Shown: one piece after another, positions 6,473 through 17,639 of the stretch | Layout: every line of letters begins with the position of its first letter | Position numbering within the stretch: the first letter of the stretch is position 1 | NCBI GenBank assembly: GCA_019239425.1 | Contig: JAFAZX010000009.1 | Span: 1-64,000 of the forward strand | Source of the DNA: Acidobacteriota bacterium | Lineage (GTDB): Bacteria; Acidobacteriota; Blastocatellia; Pyrinomonadales; Pyrinomonadaceae | DNA length: 64,000 nt | Direction of reading: 5' to 3' | Notes under the pieces: model-generated | Databases searched by the model: none | Told to the model about the DNA's origin: nothing | Seen by the model: the letters and a program-made list of their open reading frames with translations, nothing else | Program-made: the position numbers and the translations under genes

Positions 6473-8509
6473 TGCCTCCACCTTCCCTTGCAACCTTATC
6501 TCGCGCGGGGCGGCGGGGTCGGCCGTCAGCTCGACGGGGACGAGCCAGACGAGCGTCTTGATGCGGCAGGTGCCCGTGTTGTCCTCCCGACAGTAGTAGA
6601 GCCGGAGCGAGACGCGCAGGCGGGCCGCGCCCGCCGCCGCCGCGCGCAGGGGCACGCGCACGGGCAGGCGCAGGTCTTTGGTCGTCTTCCCCAGAGACTT
6701 CGGGTCGGCGTCGGCGAGCGCCAGACTCTGCGCGCCGTCCTCGACCGTGACGGCGTAGCGGTTGGGCGCGTCCGTGTTGACGTGGTAGCCCGCGGGCAGG
6801 GCCACTTCGATGACGAGCGCCGCGTCGCCCGCCGACGCGAGGCGCTGCGCAGGGACTTTCGACTGCTCGGCGTTGGGCGCCGCTTCCTCCGGCCCGGCCG
6901 TGTCGGCGACCGCGGCGCTCGCGGCGGGCGGCTTGAGGCCGCGCAGCATGAGCGTCGTCGTCTGCTTCGTCTTCAAATCTAAAACACGCACGGCGTGGTT
7001 GTTCGTGTCGGCGACGTAGAGCTTGCCGCCCGCGATGGATAACCCGCCCGGCTCGTAGAACTCCGGGCGCGCGCCGTCCGCCTGGCCCGGCCTGCCCGTG
7101 CCGGCGAAGGTCTTGACGGTGCGCGCGCGCGGGTCGAGCACCTTGAGCTTGTGGTTGTACGTATCGGCGATGTAGAGGCGACCCGCGTCGAGCGCGAGCC
7201 CGAGCGGGTGCTGCAAGCGCACCTCGTCGCCCTCGCCGTCGCGGTCGCCGAAGTCGAAGAGGTCGCCGCCCGCCAGCGTCCGCACCTCCTCGCCCGAGAC
7301 GGCGCGGACGATGTTCGACTCGGCGTCGGAGACGTAGAGCGTCTGCGCCCCGGCGGCGGCGAGGCCCGAAGGCTGCGCGAAGGCCGCGGCGCCCGGGTCT
7401 TCGAACTCGCCCACGCGCTTCCCGTCGTTGCGCGCCTCGCGCCCCGTGCCGGCGTAGACCGAGACCTCGCGCGAATCTAAATCCAGCTTCCAGATTTGGT
7501 GCGGCCCGGCCATCGCCACGTAGAGCGTGCGCCCGACGAGCGCCAAGTCCCACGGCGAGTTGAGCGGCGTGGTGAGCGCGGGGCCACTTCGGAAGTCGTA
7601 GTCGCGCGCCTGCGCGCCCGTGCCGGCGGCGGTCTCGACCGAGCGCGCTTTCAAATCGACGCGGCGCAGGAGGTGGTTGCGCGTGTCGGCGACGTAGAGC
7701 GTTTCGCCATCCAGCGCGAGTCCTTGCGGGCCGTCGAAAGTCGCCGTGTCGAACGTCCCGTCGCGGCGGCCGCGCGCGCCCGAGCCGACGGTGTAGAGGA
7801 GAGTCCCGTCGAGCTTCGTCACGACGACGCGGTTGTGGTTCGAGTCGGAGACGAAGAGGCGGTCGCCCCTCTCGTCGGCCAGAACCTTGCCCGGAAAGGC
7901 GAGCGGCAGGTCGCCCGTCTTCGCGCGCTCGAGCGCAAACTTGACGGGGCGCGTGTCGAGCGTCCCGCGCTTCTTCGCCTCGTTGACCAGCTCGTTGACG
8001 GCGCCGTCGAGCACGTCGAAGTGGCCCTCGCCCGCGACCTGCCCGACGACGTAGCCGGAAGGGTCTACGAGGACGAGCGTCGGCCAGGCGTGGACGGCGT
8101 AGGCCTTCCAGATGCGGAAGTCGGCGTCGTTGACGACCGGGTGTTCGAGTCCGTAGCGGAGGATGATGCGGCGTATGTTCTCGGTCTCCTTCTCGTTCTC
8201 GAACTTGGCCGAGTGGACGCCGATGACGACCAGTTCGTTCGGGTACTTCTCCTCCAGGCGCTTGAGGTCTGGGATGACGTGCATGCAGTTGACGCAGCCG
8301 TAAGTCCAGAAGTCGAGCAGCACGACCTTGCCGCGCAGGCCGGCGATGGAGAGCGGCTTGTCCGTGTTCAGCCAGCCGCGCCCGCCCTCCAGCTCCGGCG
8401 CGCGCACGCGCCCCCTCTCCACATCCTCACCGCCTTTCTCACCTTGCGCGCGCGCGCCCGCCGCGAGCAGCAGGCAGAGCGCGACCGCCGACAGCAGAAC
8501 TCTCTTCAT
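6458..8509 (-). CDS. Exported thioredoxin-like/NHL-repeat protein (NHLRC2-type)
   Basis: 683 residues: signal peptide (1-22), a TlpA/thioredoxin domain (about 40-185) with the redox motif FWTYGCVNC (Cys72, Cys75), then an NHL beta-propeller (about 200-520) with repeated LYVADTRNH/LYVSDAESN/LYIADTYNH blades. A C-terminal beta domain (about 560-680) carries YYCREDNTGTCRIK and recalls the N-terminal domain of DsbD-like proteins. The domain order matches NHLRC2 homologues; the substrate is unknown. Its ATG overlaps the TAA of the AhpD-like gene by one base (TAATG), indicating coupling. The last codons (KVEAKDEG) come from the AAGGATG array. Confidence 0.85.
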   Translation of the reverse strand: MKRVLLSAVALCLLLAAGARAQGEKGGEDVERGRVRAPELEGGRGWLNTDKPLSIAGLRGKVVLLDFWTYGCVNCMHVIPDLKRLEEKYPNELVVIGVHSAKFENEKETENIRRIILRYGLEHPVVNDADFRIWKAYAVHAWPTLVLVDPSGYVVGQVAGEGHFDVLDGAVNELVNEAKKRGTLDTRPVKFALERAKTGDLPLAFPGKVLADERGDRLFVSDSNHNRVVVTKLDGTLLYTVGSGARGRRDGTFDTATFDGPQGLALDGETLYVADTRNHLLRRVDLKARSVETAAGTGAQARDYDFRSGPALTTPLNSPWDLALVGRTLYVAMAGPHQIWKLDLDSREVSVYAGTGREARNDGKRVGEFEDPGAAAFAQPSGLAAAGAQTLYVSDAESNIVRAVSGEEVRTLAGGDLFDFGDRDGEGDEVRLQHPLGLALDAGRLYIADTYNHKLKVLDPRARTVKTFAGTGRPGQADGARPEFYEPGGLSIAGGKLYVADTNNHAVRVLDLKTKQTTTLMLRGLKPPAASAAVADTAGPEEAAPNAEQSKVPAQRLASAGDAALVIEVALPAGYHVNTDAPNRYAVTVEDGAQSLALADADPKSLGKTTKDLRLPVRVPLRAAAAGAARLRVSLRLYYCREDNTGTCRIKTLVWLVPVELTADPAAPREIRLQGKVEAKDEG

Positions 8510-8850
8510 TACTCTTTCGGCCCCTCCAAAAGCTGGTCGAGGCGGTCGACGGCGCGGCGCAGGTGCGGGATCGTGATCGAGCCGCCGACGACGAGCGCGA
8601 CGTTGAAGGCGTCGATGAACTCGGCGCGCGTCACGCCCACCTCGACGCACTGCTTGATGTGGTAGGTCACGCAGTCGTCGCAGCGCAGCACGGCCGAGGC
8701 GACGAGCCCCAACAGCTCCTTCGTCTTCTTGTCGAGCGCGCCCTGCTCGTACGCCTGCGTGTCGAGCGCGAAGAAGCGCTTGATGCCGAGGTGGCCCGCG
8801 CCCAGCAGGCGCTCGTTCATCTCGGCCCGGTAGCGGTCGAATTCGTCCAT
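8509..8850 (-). CDS. AhpD-like carboxymuconolactone decarboxylase family protein
   Basis: 113 residues, one CMD/AhpD helical domain with the redox motif CDDCVTYHIKQ (Cys57, Cys60, His64). That arrangement is the alkylhydroperoxidase-type active site rather than the decarboxylase type. Likely a small cytoplasmic peroxidase or thiol-dependent reductase. Coupled to the thioredoxin-NHL gene downstream, consistent with a thiol-redox unit. Confidence 0.85.
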   Translation of the reverse strand: MDEFDRYRAEMNERLLGAGHLGIKRFFALDTQAYEQGALDKKTKELLGLVASAVLRCDDCVTYHIKQCVEVGVTRAEFIDAFNVALVVGGSITIPHLRRAVDRLDQLLEGPKE

Positions 8851-8904
8851 CGTCCTTCCCTTCTTTCGGCCCGCGGTTTGCCCACAGTTTACCAGAGACG
8901 GAGT

Positions 8905-8997
8905 GGCAGAAGCCCGACCGTGAGGGAGGGCGTACGTCTCCCTTCACAGCTCAAGCAAAGGGAGACGTACGCCCTCCCTCACGGTCGGGCTTCTGCC
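8905..8997. repeat. Perfect 40-bp inverted repeat, 13-base loop
   Basis: Arms 8905-8944 and 8958-8997 are exact reverse complements (GGCAGAAGCCCGACCGTGAG...). The structure lies between the divergent start codons of the AhpD-like and CheW-like genes. It lacks a U-tract on either strand, so it is not a classic terminator. Confidence 0.9.
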
Positions 8998-9062
8998 TCG
9001 CGCCCGCTCCCTTGCCTCGCGTCTCCGGCGCGTGCTAGAACCGAGACATTCCCCCTTACGAG

Positions 9063-9548
9063 ATGGACGAGCACGCAGACAGCCACGCCAACACGACGAC
9101 GCGCTCGGTTCTGCTCCTGCGCGCGGGAGGCCGGGCCTTCGCCATCTACGCCGAAGAGTGCGAGTGCGTGACGCCCTGGGCCGAGCCGGCGCCGCTGCCG
9201 CACGCGCCCGCGCCCGTCCTCGGCGTCGCCCCGGTGCGCGGCCGCATGCGCACCGTGCTCGACCCCTCGAAACTTTTCGAGGCTTCCGGCCAGGCGCGCG
9301 AACACAACGCGCACGCCTTCATCGTCTCGCTCACGGGCGACGAACAACTGGCGCTCGCCTGCGAGTCCTCGACCACTTCGACACTCGTCGCCGAACATTT
9401 ATCCCCTTCCGACCCTCCCGCATTCCCCGCCCTCGGAACTTTTCAACACGACGGCGAGACCGTCCACCTCCTCGACCCCGCGCGCCTCTTCGACGCCGCC
9501 ATGAGCGGCACCGAACGGAGAAGGCAGAGGGCGGTGAATAGTGAATAG
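9063..9548 (+). CDS. CheW-like domain protein
   Basis: 161 residues, one CheW-type SH3-like fold: LLLRAGGRAFAIYAEECECV (strand 1-2), VLGVAPVRGRMRTVLDPSKLF (the Gly-Val-x-x-x-Arg-Gly core seen in CheW) and a C-terminal LLDPARLFD. CheW domains couple receptors to CheA kinases. No chemotaxis genes are nearby, so the partner is unknown and a role in a Frz/Pil-like pathway is possible. The last residues (AVNSE) are encoded by the first word of the following GTGAATAGTGAATAG array, which also provides the stop. Confidence 0.7.
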   Translation: MDEHADSHANTTTRSVLLLRAGGRAFAIYAEECECVTPWAEPAPLPHAPAPVLGVAPVRGRMRTVLDPSKLFEASGQAREHNAHAFIVSLTGDEQLALACESSTTSTLVAEHLSPSDPPAFPALGTFQHDGETVHLLDPARLFDAAMSGTERRRQRAVNSE

Positions 9549-9646
9549 TCAATGGTCAATAGTGAATGGATAAAACCGGCTCTTACCATTCACCATTGAC
9601 CATTCACTATTCACTATTCACCATTCACCATTTACTATTTACCAAT
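9533..9646. repeat. Word-hairpin locus, GTGAATAGTCAATGG class
   Basis: Left arm 9533-9569 (GGTGAATAGTGAATAGTCAA...), right arm 9585-9646 in the inverse sense with extra units. A/T-rich compared with its surroundings. It ends two bases before the mutS2 ATG, so the mutS2 mRNA leader would contain the structure. Confidence 0.85.
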
Positions 9647-9647
9647 C

Positions 9648-12137
9648 ATGAACGACCAGGCATTCGGGACGTTGGAGTACGAGGGGGCGCGTGCGCTCGT
9701 GCGGCGGTACGCGCAGACGCCGGTGGGGCGCGCGCGGGCGGAGGCGCTCGAGCCGCTGTCGTCGGTTGAAGAGGTGAGGCGCGCGCTGCGCGCGGTGTCG
9801 GAGTGTGCGGAGCTGCGCGCGCGCGGGGCGCGCTGGTCTTTCTCGGAGTTGAGCGACCCGGCCGAGGGGCTGGCGCGTTTGAGAATCGAAGGGACGGTGC
9901 TCGACCCCCTGGCGCTCCTGGAGCTGGCGCGCCTGTGCGAGCAGGCGGCGGACGCGCGTGCGGCGGTCGCCGCCGAGCGCGAGGCCGCGCCCGTCCTGTG
10001 GGAGGTCGTGGAGCCGCTGCCGCGCACGCTGCCCGGTCTGGCGGCGCGCGTCTTCTCGAAGATTCTGCCGTCGGGCGAGCTGGACGACCGGGCGAGTCCT
10101 GAGCTGGCGCGCATCCGCGCCGACATCGTGCGGATGCGCTCGACCATCACGCGCTCGCTCGAAACCTTGATGCGGCGCTCCGAGGAGTCGATTCAAGACC
10201 AGCTCGTCACCGTCCGCAACGAACGCTTCGTCGTCCCCGTCCGCAGCGACCACCGCGGCCGCGTCCAGGGCGTCGCGCACGGCTTCTCCTCCTCGGGCGC
10301 GACCGTCTTCGTCGAACCTTTAGAGACCATCGAGTCCAACAACGAACTCCAGGCGCTGCGCGAGACCGAGGAGCGCGAGGTCACGCGGATTCTTTCGACG
10401 CTCACGGAAGAGCTGCGCGCGGAGCTGCCTTCAATCGAACTCGCGGCCGACGCGGTGGCCGAGCTCGACTTCGTCAACGCGAAGGCCGCGCTCGCCGCGC
10501 ACCTGCGCGCGGTCGAGCCGGTCATCGACGAAGAGAACGCGCTCGAACTCGTCGAAGCCAGACACCCGCTGCTCGAAGAGAACTTGCGCGGGCAGGGTTT
10601 GGAAGTCGTCCCCGTCTCACTTCGCCTCGACCCGGCGCGTCCCGTCATCGTCATCTCGGGCGCGAACGCGGGCGGCAAGACGGTCGTGTTGAAGACCGCC
10701 GGGCTGCTCTCTCTGATGGCGCTCTCGGGGCTGCACGTCCCGGCGCGCGCGGCCCGCGTCCCGCCTTACGAATCCGTGCTCGCGGACGTCGGCGACCGGC
10801 AGTCGCTCGCCGCCAACCTCTCGACCTTCACCTCGCACGTCTCGAACATCCGCCGCATGGTCGAGGAGTGCCGCGCGCCCGCGCTCGTCCTGCTCGACGA
10901 GGTCGGCACGGGCACAGACCCCGAGGAGGGCTCCGCGCTCGGCGTCGCCGTCGTCGACCACTTCCGCCGCGCGTGCGGCGCGCACGTCATCTCGACGACG
11001 CACTACTCGGGCCTCAAGATGTACGCCTCGAACGAAGAGGGCGTGCAGAACGCGTCGGTCGAGTTCGACGAGCGCACCTTGCAGCCGACCTACCGCCTGC
11101 TCGTCGGCGTCGCGGGCTCCTCGGCCGGGCTTGAGATCGCGCGCCGCTTTCGCCTGCCCGAAGAGATTATCGAGGCGGCACGCTCGCGCGTGGACGAGCG
11201 CACGCTCGCCGCCGAGACGTACCTCCGCCGCATCCAGCGCGAGTCGGAAGAGGCCGAACGCTTACGCCGCGCGCTCGAAGAGGAACGAAGGGCCGTCGCC
11301 GAGCGCTACAACTCGCTCGACGCGGAGGCCGCGCGCCGCGAGCGCGAGCGGCAAGCCGAGTTCGCGAAGACTCTGGAGCGCTCCGTCGCGGACTTCGAGC
11401 GCCAGGCCCGCGAGCTTTACTCGAAGATCGAAGACCGCGCGCAGCGCGTGCGCGTCGAGCGCGAGGCCGAGCGCCGGGCCGCGGAGCTTCGCCGCGAGGC
11501 GCAGAAGGCGCGCGCCGAAGTCCGCGCGGCCACCGCGCGCGGCGGCGGCGCCGGGGAGACGGGCGGCGGCGTCCGCGTCGTCAAGGGCGGACGCGAAGAG
11601 GCGGACGCTCAAACCCGAACGCCTTCATCAACCGACGAGCCGGCGCGCGACATCGCGGCCGGCGACGAGGTGCGCCTGAAGACGCTCGGCATGACCGGCA
11701 CGGTCGAGCGCGTCAGCGACGGCGAGGCCGAGGTCAGAGTCAAGAACCTACGCTTCCGCGAGAAGCTCTCGAACCTCGAAATCGTCAAGGCGCAGCCCCG
11801 CAAGTCGAAGGAGGACGACACGCTCGCCGCGCGCCTGCGCCGCATGCAGGAGCGCGGCACGGAGGTCAAGCTCAGGGGCGGGCGCGAGTCCGTGGACGCC
11901 GAACTCAACCTCATCGGCCAGACCACCGACGACGCGCGCGACCGCGTAGACCGCTTCCTCGACGAGGCCTTCCTGCAGGGCCACGCGCACGTCCGCATCA
12001 TCCACGGCCACGGCACCGGCGCGCTACGCCGCGCCGTCCACGAAACCCTGCGCCACCACCCGCACGTCGCGAGCTTCGAACTCGCCCCCGAGAACCAGGG
12101 CGGCGCGGGCGCCACGGTCGTCGAGCTGAAACAGTAG
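9648..12137 (+). CDS. mutS2: Endonuclease MutS2
   Basis: 829 residues, full length for the family. It has the MutS core domains, the ABC-type ATPase with Walker A SGANAGGKT (about residues 337-345), Walker B LLDEVGTGTDP and the signature loop, a long coiled coil (about 510-640), the KOW-like linker (GDEVRLKTLGMTGTVERV) and a C-terminal Smr nuclease domain with RIIHGHGTGALR (about 783). MutS2 suppresses recombination and acts in ribosome rescue in Bacillus. No strong Shine-Dalgarno precedes the ATG, which lies directly behind the word-hairpin. Confidence 0.95.
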   Translation: MNDQAFGTLEYEGARALVRRYAQTPVGRARAEALEPLSSVEEVRRALRAVSECAELRARGARWSFSELSDPAEGLARLRIEGTVLDPLALLELARLCEQAADARAAVAAEREAAPVLWEVVEPLPRTLPGLAARVFSKILPSGELDDRASPELARIRADIVRMRSTITRSLETLMRRSEESIQDQLVTVRNERFVVPVRSDHRGRVQGVAHGFSSSGATVFVEPLETIESNNELQALRETEEREVTRILSTLTEELRAELPSIELAADAVAELDFVNAKAALAAHLRAVEPVIDEENALELVEARHPLLEENLRGQGLEVVPVSLRLDPARPVIVISGANAGGKTVVLKTAGLLSLMALSGLHVPARAARVPPYESVLADVGDRQSLAANLSTFTSHVSNIRRMVEECRAPALVLLDEVGTGTDPEEGSALGVAVVDHFRRACGAHVISTTHYSGLKMYASNEEGVQNASVEFDERTLQPTYRLLVGVAGSSAGLEIARRFRLPEEIIEAARSRVDERTLAAETYLRRIQRESEEAERLRRALEEERRAVAERYNSLDAEAARRERERQAEFAKTLERSVADFERQARELYSKIEDRAQRVRVEREAERRAAELRREAQKARAEVRAATARGGGAGETGGGVRVVKGGREEADAQTRTPSSTDEPARDIAAGDEVRLKTLGMTGTVERVSDGEAEVRVKNLRFREKLSNLEIVKAQPRKSKEDDTLAARLRRMQERGTEVKLRGGRESVDAELNLIGQTTDDARDRVDRFLDEAFLQGHAHVRIIHGHGTGALRRAVHETLRHHPHVASFELAPENQGGAGATVVELKQ

Positions 12138-12145
12138 GTGAGCCG

Positions 12146-12802
12146 TTGAAGCCGCGAGTGAAGGTCTGCTGCATCGCGAGCGTCGAGGAGGCGCGGCTCG
12201 CCGTCGGGTGCGGGGCGTCCGCGCTCGGGCTCGTCTCGGAGATGCCGAGCGGGCCGGGCGTCATCTCCGAAGAGTTGATCGCGGAGATAGCGGCGCGCGT
12301 GCCGCCGCCCGTCGCGACCTTCCTGCTGACGTGCCGGCAGGACGCCGAGTCCATCGTCGAGCAGCAGCGCCGCTGCCGCGTCAACACCTTGCAGCTCTGC
12401 GACCGCGTGCCCGTCGGGGCGTACGCGGAGCTGCGCGCACGGCTCCCCGGCGTCTCGCTCGTGCAGGTCGTCCACGTCGGCGGCGAGGAGTCTTTCGACG
12501 AGGCGATGAGCGTCGCGCGCCACGTGGACGCGCTGCTGCTCGACTCGGGCAACCAGAGTCTCGCCGTCAAGGAGCTGGGCGGGACGGGGCGCACGCACGA
12601 CTGGCGCGTGAGCCGCCGCGTCGCCGAGTCCTCGCCCGTGCCCGTCTTCCTCGCGGGCGGCCTGAAGGCCGAGAACGTCGCCGAGGCCGTCGAGACCGTC
12701 CGCCCCTTCGGCCTCGACGTGTGCAGCGGCGTGCGCGGCGAAGGGCGTTTGGACGAGGGGAGGCTGCGCCGCTTCTTCGCGGCGCTCGGGGACGCGGCGT
12801 GA
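12146..12802 (+). CDS. trpF: Phosphoribosylanthranilate isomerase (TrpF-like)
   Basis: 218 residues from TTG 8 bases after mutS2; AGGTGAG overlaps the mutS2 stop as ribosome site. The barrel has RVKVCCIASVEEA (catalytic Cys region, normally KICG), the central VNTLQLCD and VQVVHVGG strands, DALLLDSG (catalytic Asp region) and the phosphate-binding PVFLAGGLKAENV. The usual KxCGxT motif reads KVCCIAS. Expected reaction is the Amadori rearrangement in tryptophan biosynthesis. No other trp gene is nearby, and the altered first motif leaves room for a paralogue with another substrate. Confidence 0.75.
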   Translation: MKPRVKVCCIASVEEARLAVGCGASALGLVSEMPSGPGVISEELIAEIAARVPPPVATFLLTCRQDAESIVEQQRRCRVNTLQLCDRVPVGAYAELRARLPGVSLVQVVHVGGEESFDEAMSVARHVDALLLDSGNQSLAVKELGGTGRTHDWRVSRRVAESSPVPVFLAGGLKAENVAEAVETVRPFGLDVCSGVRGEGRLDEGRLRRFFAALGDAA

Positions 12803-12871
12803 GACTTCACACGGCCGCGCCCGGTCGGCTAACATCTCCGCAGGCGAAATCGTTTCTCGGGGTGAAGTGCT

Positions 12872-13927
12872 TTGAAGTTCGGGCGTGAGATTTGGCGTGG
12901 CCTCTTCGTCGGGTTCGCGGTGCTCCTGTGCGCGCACGTCTGCGCGCCCGAGGCGTCGGCGCAGCTCGACCAGTGGGGCTTCTGGGAGAACGGAGTCACG
13001 GAACACTGGTGGCTCTCCTCCGAAGACTTCACGGCCGAGGACGCGGCGCAGGCGGTCGCGCGCTGGAACCGCGTCGGCAAGGTTGCGGACGAGAAGGCCT
13101 GGGCCGGCGACTACCTCCGCGGCGGCGAGACGTACGGCACGTACATGCGCTGGTCGCCCGAGGGCTTCGTCATCACGCACGTGGACAAGTGCGCGGCGCG
13201 CGTCACGGGCCTCGTCTACGGCAGGGTCGTGGTCACGCCGACCGTCGTGCTGTTCTACCCCGAGCTCGACAAGACGTACTCGCACTCGTACGCCAACGGC
13301 CATCCCTCGCGGCCGCGTCTGGTGCCGCCGCGCGAGGTGCTCCGCTTCGTCCCCGTCCGGTGGCGCGGCGAGCGACTGCTCGTCGACGAAGCCCTGATAG
13401 ACGACTTCGGCGACTATGCCGCGGGCCTCGGCCACTACAATCAGTGGGTCAGTTTCCCGTCGGGCGGCTCCACGAGCTTTTTCACTCACTCGGAGGTGGG
13501 CGCGCCGGGCGACGTCGCAGAAGTAGATAACAGACCGCCCGCCGTCCCGCCCGGCTACGAGCGTTTCCTGAAGAAGCCTGTCGAAGCACACATCACGGCG
13601 GTCGGCCGGAAGGTCTTACGACGCGACTACCGCATCGAGAGCAAGAGTGCTTCGCTTCTGTTCGAGCGCGCCTCGCTGACCTACGTGACCATCGACGCGG
13701 GCACCGAGCACGGGGTCAGGGCCGGCATGATCCTCCGCGTGGCCGGCGGCGGTGACGAAGACGACTCCGTCGTCATCACCCGCGCCGGCCGGCGCGCCTC
13801 GACGGCGGCGGTCGTGCGCGAGGTGCAGGGGCGCGGCGCGGAGACTTACTACGACCTTTCGGAGGGGCGCGAGAAGAAACGCTCGAAGGTCGTGGCCGGA
13901 TGGAGGCTGACAACCGCACCCTTCTGA
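12872..13927 (+). CDS. Secreted protein of unknown function
   Basis: 351 residues from a TTG start (GGGGTGAAG upstream), with an N-terminal signal peptide ending near EASAQ (about residue 32). The mature part begins with WGFWENGVTEHWW and has an aromatic N-terminal half, then LVYGRVVVTPTVVLFYPE. The last 100 residues (SASLLFERASLTYVTIDAGT, EHGVRAGMILRV) look like a small beta-barrel of the SAF/MreC type. I recognise no family. Lies between the trpF homologue and dnaG. Confidence 0.6.
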   Translation: MKFGREIWRGLFVGFAVLLCAHVCAPEASAQLDQWGFWENGVTEHWWLSSEDFTAEDAAQAVARWNRVGKVADEKAWAGDYLRGGETYGTYMRWSPEGFVITHVDKCAARVTGLVYGRVVVTPTVVLFYPELDKTYSHSYANGHPSRPRLVPPREVLRFVPVRWRGERLLVDEALIDDFGDYAAGLGHYNQWVSFPSGGSTSFFTHSEVGAPGDVAEVDNRPPAVPPGYERFLKKPVEAHITAVGRKVLRRDYRIESKSASLLFERASLTYVTIDAGTEHGVRAGMILRVAGGGDEDDSVVITRAGRRASTAAVVREVQGRGAETYYDLSEGREKKRSKVVAGWRLTTAPF

Positions 13928-13951
13928 AGACCAAGACCGCGCCCGCCGCAG

Positions 13952-15826
13952 ATGCGGCCCGCGGCCCCGCGACTCATGCGCTACCCGCAGACTTTCATCG
14001 ACGACCTCAGGCGGCAGGCGGACATCGTCCGCGTGGTGGGCGACTACGTCACGCTCAAGAAGAAGGGCGCGAACTGGATGGCCTGCTGCCCCTTCCACCA
14101 GGAGAAGACGCCCTCGTTCTCGGTCAACCCTTCGAAGAACATCTTCTATTGTTTCGGCTGCGGGAAGGGAGGGTCGGCGTTCAACTTCGTGATGGAGATT
14201 GAGGGGCTCTCGTTCCCGGAGTCGGTGCGGGTGGTGGCGGAGAAGGCGGGGGTGCCGCTGCCGGAGTTGGTTGACGACAAGCGTTTCGAGACGAAGCGGA
14301 AGGAGGCCGACGAGGTCATCCAGTTGAACGCCTGGGCGCTGGAGTTCTGGGAGCGGCAACTCGTCGAAAACAACGCGGAGGCGCGGGCGGCGCGGGAGTA
14401 CGTGGAGGGGCGCGGGCTGAACGAAGAGACGGTCAAGGCTTTCCGTCTGGGGTACGCGCCGAACAGTTGGGACGCGCTCGGAAATTATCTGAAGAGCAAG
14501 GGGGCGACCATCGGACAGATCGAGCGCAGCGGCCTCGTGGTGAAGAAGGAGCAGGGCGGTTACTACGACCGCTTCCGCGGGCGTTTGATCTTCCCCGTGA
14601 TGGACGCGCAGGGGCGCCCCGTGGCCTTCGGCGCGCGCGCGATGCGGCCGGGCGACGAGCCGAAGTATCTGAACTCGCCCGAGACGGCCGCCTACACGAA
14701 GGGGCGCCACCTGTTCGGTTTGAGCGTCACGCGCGAGGAGATTCGGAGGAAGAAGTTCGCCATCCTCGTCGAGGGTTATCTGGACTTAATCGTCCCCTTC
14801 CAGCACGGCGTGCGCAACGTCGTGGCGAGCCTCGGCACGGCTCTGACGAACGAGCAGGCGAAGCTTCTGAACCGGTTTGCGCGCAAAGTGGTCGTCAATT
14901 ATGATGGTGACCGCGCCGGCGTCAACGCGGCGAAACGCGCAATAGAGGTTCTGCTGCCAGAGGACTTTGAAGTCAAGGTGCTCGTCCTTCCCGAAGGCGC
15001 CGACCCGGACGAGTTCGTCCGCGCGCACGGCGCCGACGAGTACAACCGCCGGCGCGGGGAGGCCGTCCCGCACATGCAGTTCGTGCTCGAACAGGCCATG
15101 CGCGACCGCAACCTCCACAACCCGCCCGAGAAGTCCGACGCCGTCGCAGAGGTGCTCCCCTTCGTCCGCGCCGTCCGCAACCCGATCCAGAAGCGCGAGT
15201 ACTTCGACATCTCGCTGGACTCCCTGCGCGTCGAAGACCTGAGCCTCAGACAGGAACTCTGGAAGTCGGTCAGCGCGCGCGACCCGAAGACCGCCGCGGG
15301 CGAGGAAGAGATTAAGAAGAAGGTCGCGCGCGCCTCGGTCGGCGCGCCCACGGTCGCCGAGAAGCGCCTGCTCGAACTGCTCCTGCACGACCCGGACTTG
15401 AGAAGCTACGTGCTGCCGCAGGTGCACGAGAGCGACTACGAGGGCCTGGCGACCGCGGCCATCTACGAGGCGCTCAGCCGCGCCGAACGTGAGGGCGTCG
15501 AGGTCGGCTTCGACTCCCTGAACGAGATGATGGGCGGCGACCCGGCGCAGGCTTTCCTGCCGGAGCTCTGGATGTACGAGCCGGAGCGCGCCGAGGGCGA
15601 GGCCGTGGACGCGTTCCTCGCCGAGGCCGAGGGGTGCCTGACGACGCTGCGGCTGATGAGCTACGACCGGCGCATCAAGGAGCTGGCCGCGGAGATCGCC
15701 GCCGCGGGCCGGGCCGGCGACGAGGAGCGCGGCGGCCAACTCCTGATGAAGATGTTCGAGCTGAAGAAGCAGCTCTCCGCGCTCCGGCCGAGGGCCGGCG
15801 GCCCCGCATCACCCTCAACGACCTGA
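13952..15826 (+). CDS. dnaG: DNA primase
   Basis: 624 residues from ATG 13952; an internal ATG at 13976 (MRYPQTFIDDLRRQADIV) matches the usual family N-terminus and may be the true start. Order: CHC2 zinc ribbon (CPFHQEKTPSF...FYCFGCGKGG), the RNA-polymerase core domain (RGRLIFPVMDAQGRPVAFGAR) and a TOPRIM domain (ILVEGYLDLI, VNYDGDRAGVNAAKR), then a helical helicase-binding C-terminus. It makes the RNA primers for replication. Followed by rpoD, the conserved dnaG-rpoD order. Confidence 0.97.
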   Translation: MRPAAPRLMRYPQTFIDDLRRQADIVRVVGDYVTLKKKGANWMACCPFHQEKTPSFSVNPSKNIFYCFGCGKGGSAFNFVMEIEGLSFPESVRVVAEKAGVPLPELVDDKRFETKRKEADEVIQLNAWALEFWERQLVENNAEARAAREYVEGRGLNEETVKAFRLGYAPNSWDALGNYLKSKGATIGQIERSGLVVKKEQGGYYDRFRGRLIFPVMDAQGRPVAFGARAMRPGDEPKYLNSPETAAYTKGRHLFGLSVTREEIRRKKFAILVEGYLDLIVPFQHGVRNVVASLGTALTNEQAKLLNRFARKVVVNYDGDRAGVNAAKRAIEVLLPEDFEVKVLVLPEGADPDEFVRAHGADEYNRRRGEAVPHMQFVLEQAMRDRNLHNPPEKSDAVAEVLPFVRAVRNPIQKREYFDISLDSLRVEDLSLRQELWKSVSARDPKTAAGEEEIKKKVARASVGAPTVAEKRLLELLLHDPDLRSYVLPQVHESDYEGLATAAIYEALSRAEREGVEVGFDSLNEMMGGDPAQAFLPELWMYEPERAEGEAVDAFLAEAEGCLTTLRLMSYDRRIKELAAEIAAAGRAGDEERGGQLLMKMFELKKQLSALRPRAGGPASPSTT

Positions 15827-15891
15827 ACCGACGAACGCCCGCGTAAGCCCGGGGACGGGACTCCCTTTCGAGCAGAGGTGGACACGGAACG

Positions 15892-17628
<1,737 letters not shown>

Positions 17629-17639
17629 GAGGTGCGCCC

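Noticed and set aside
9533..9646. CRISPR-like array
   Set aside because: Units are contiguous short tandem words without unique spacers of constant length, and arms are inverted rather than direct. The same holds for the other word loci.
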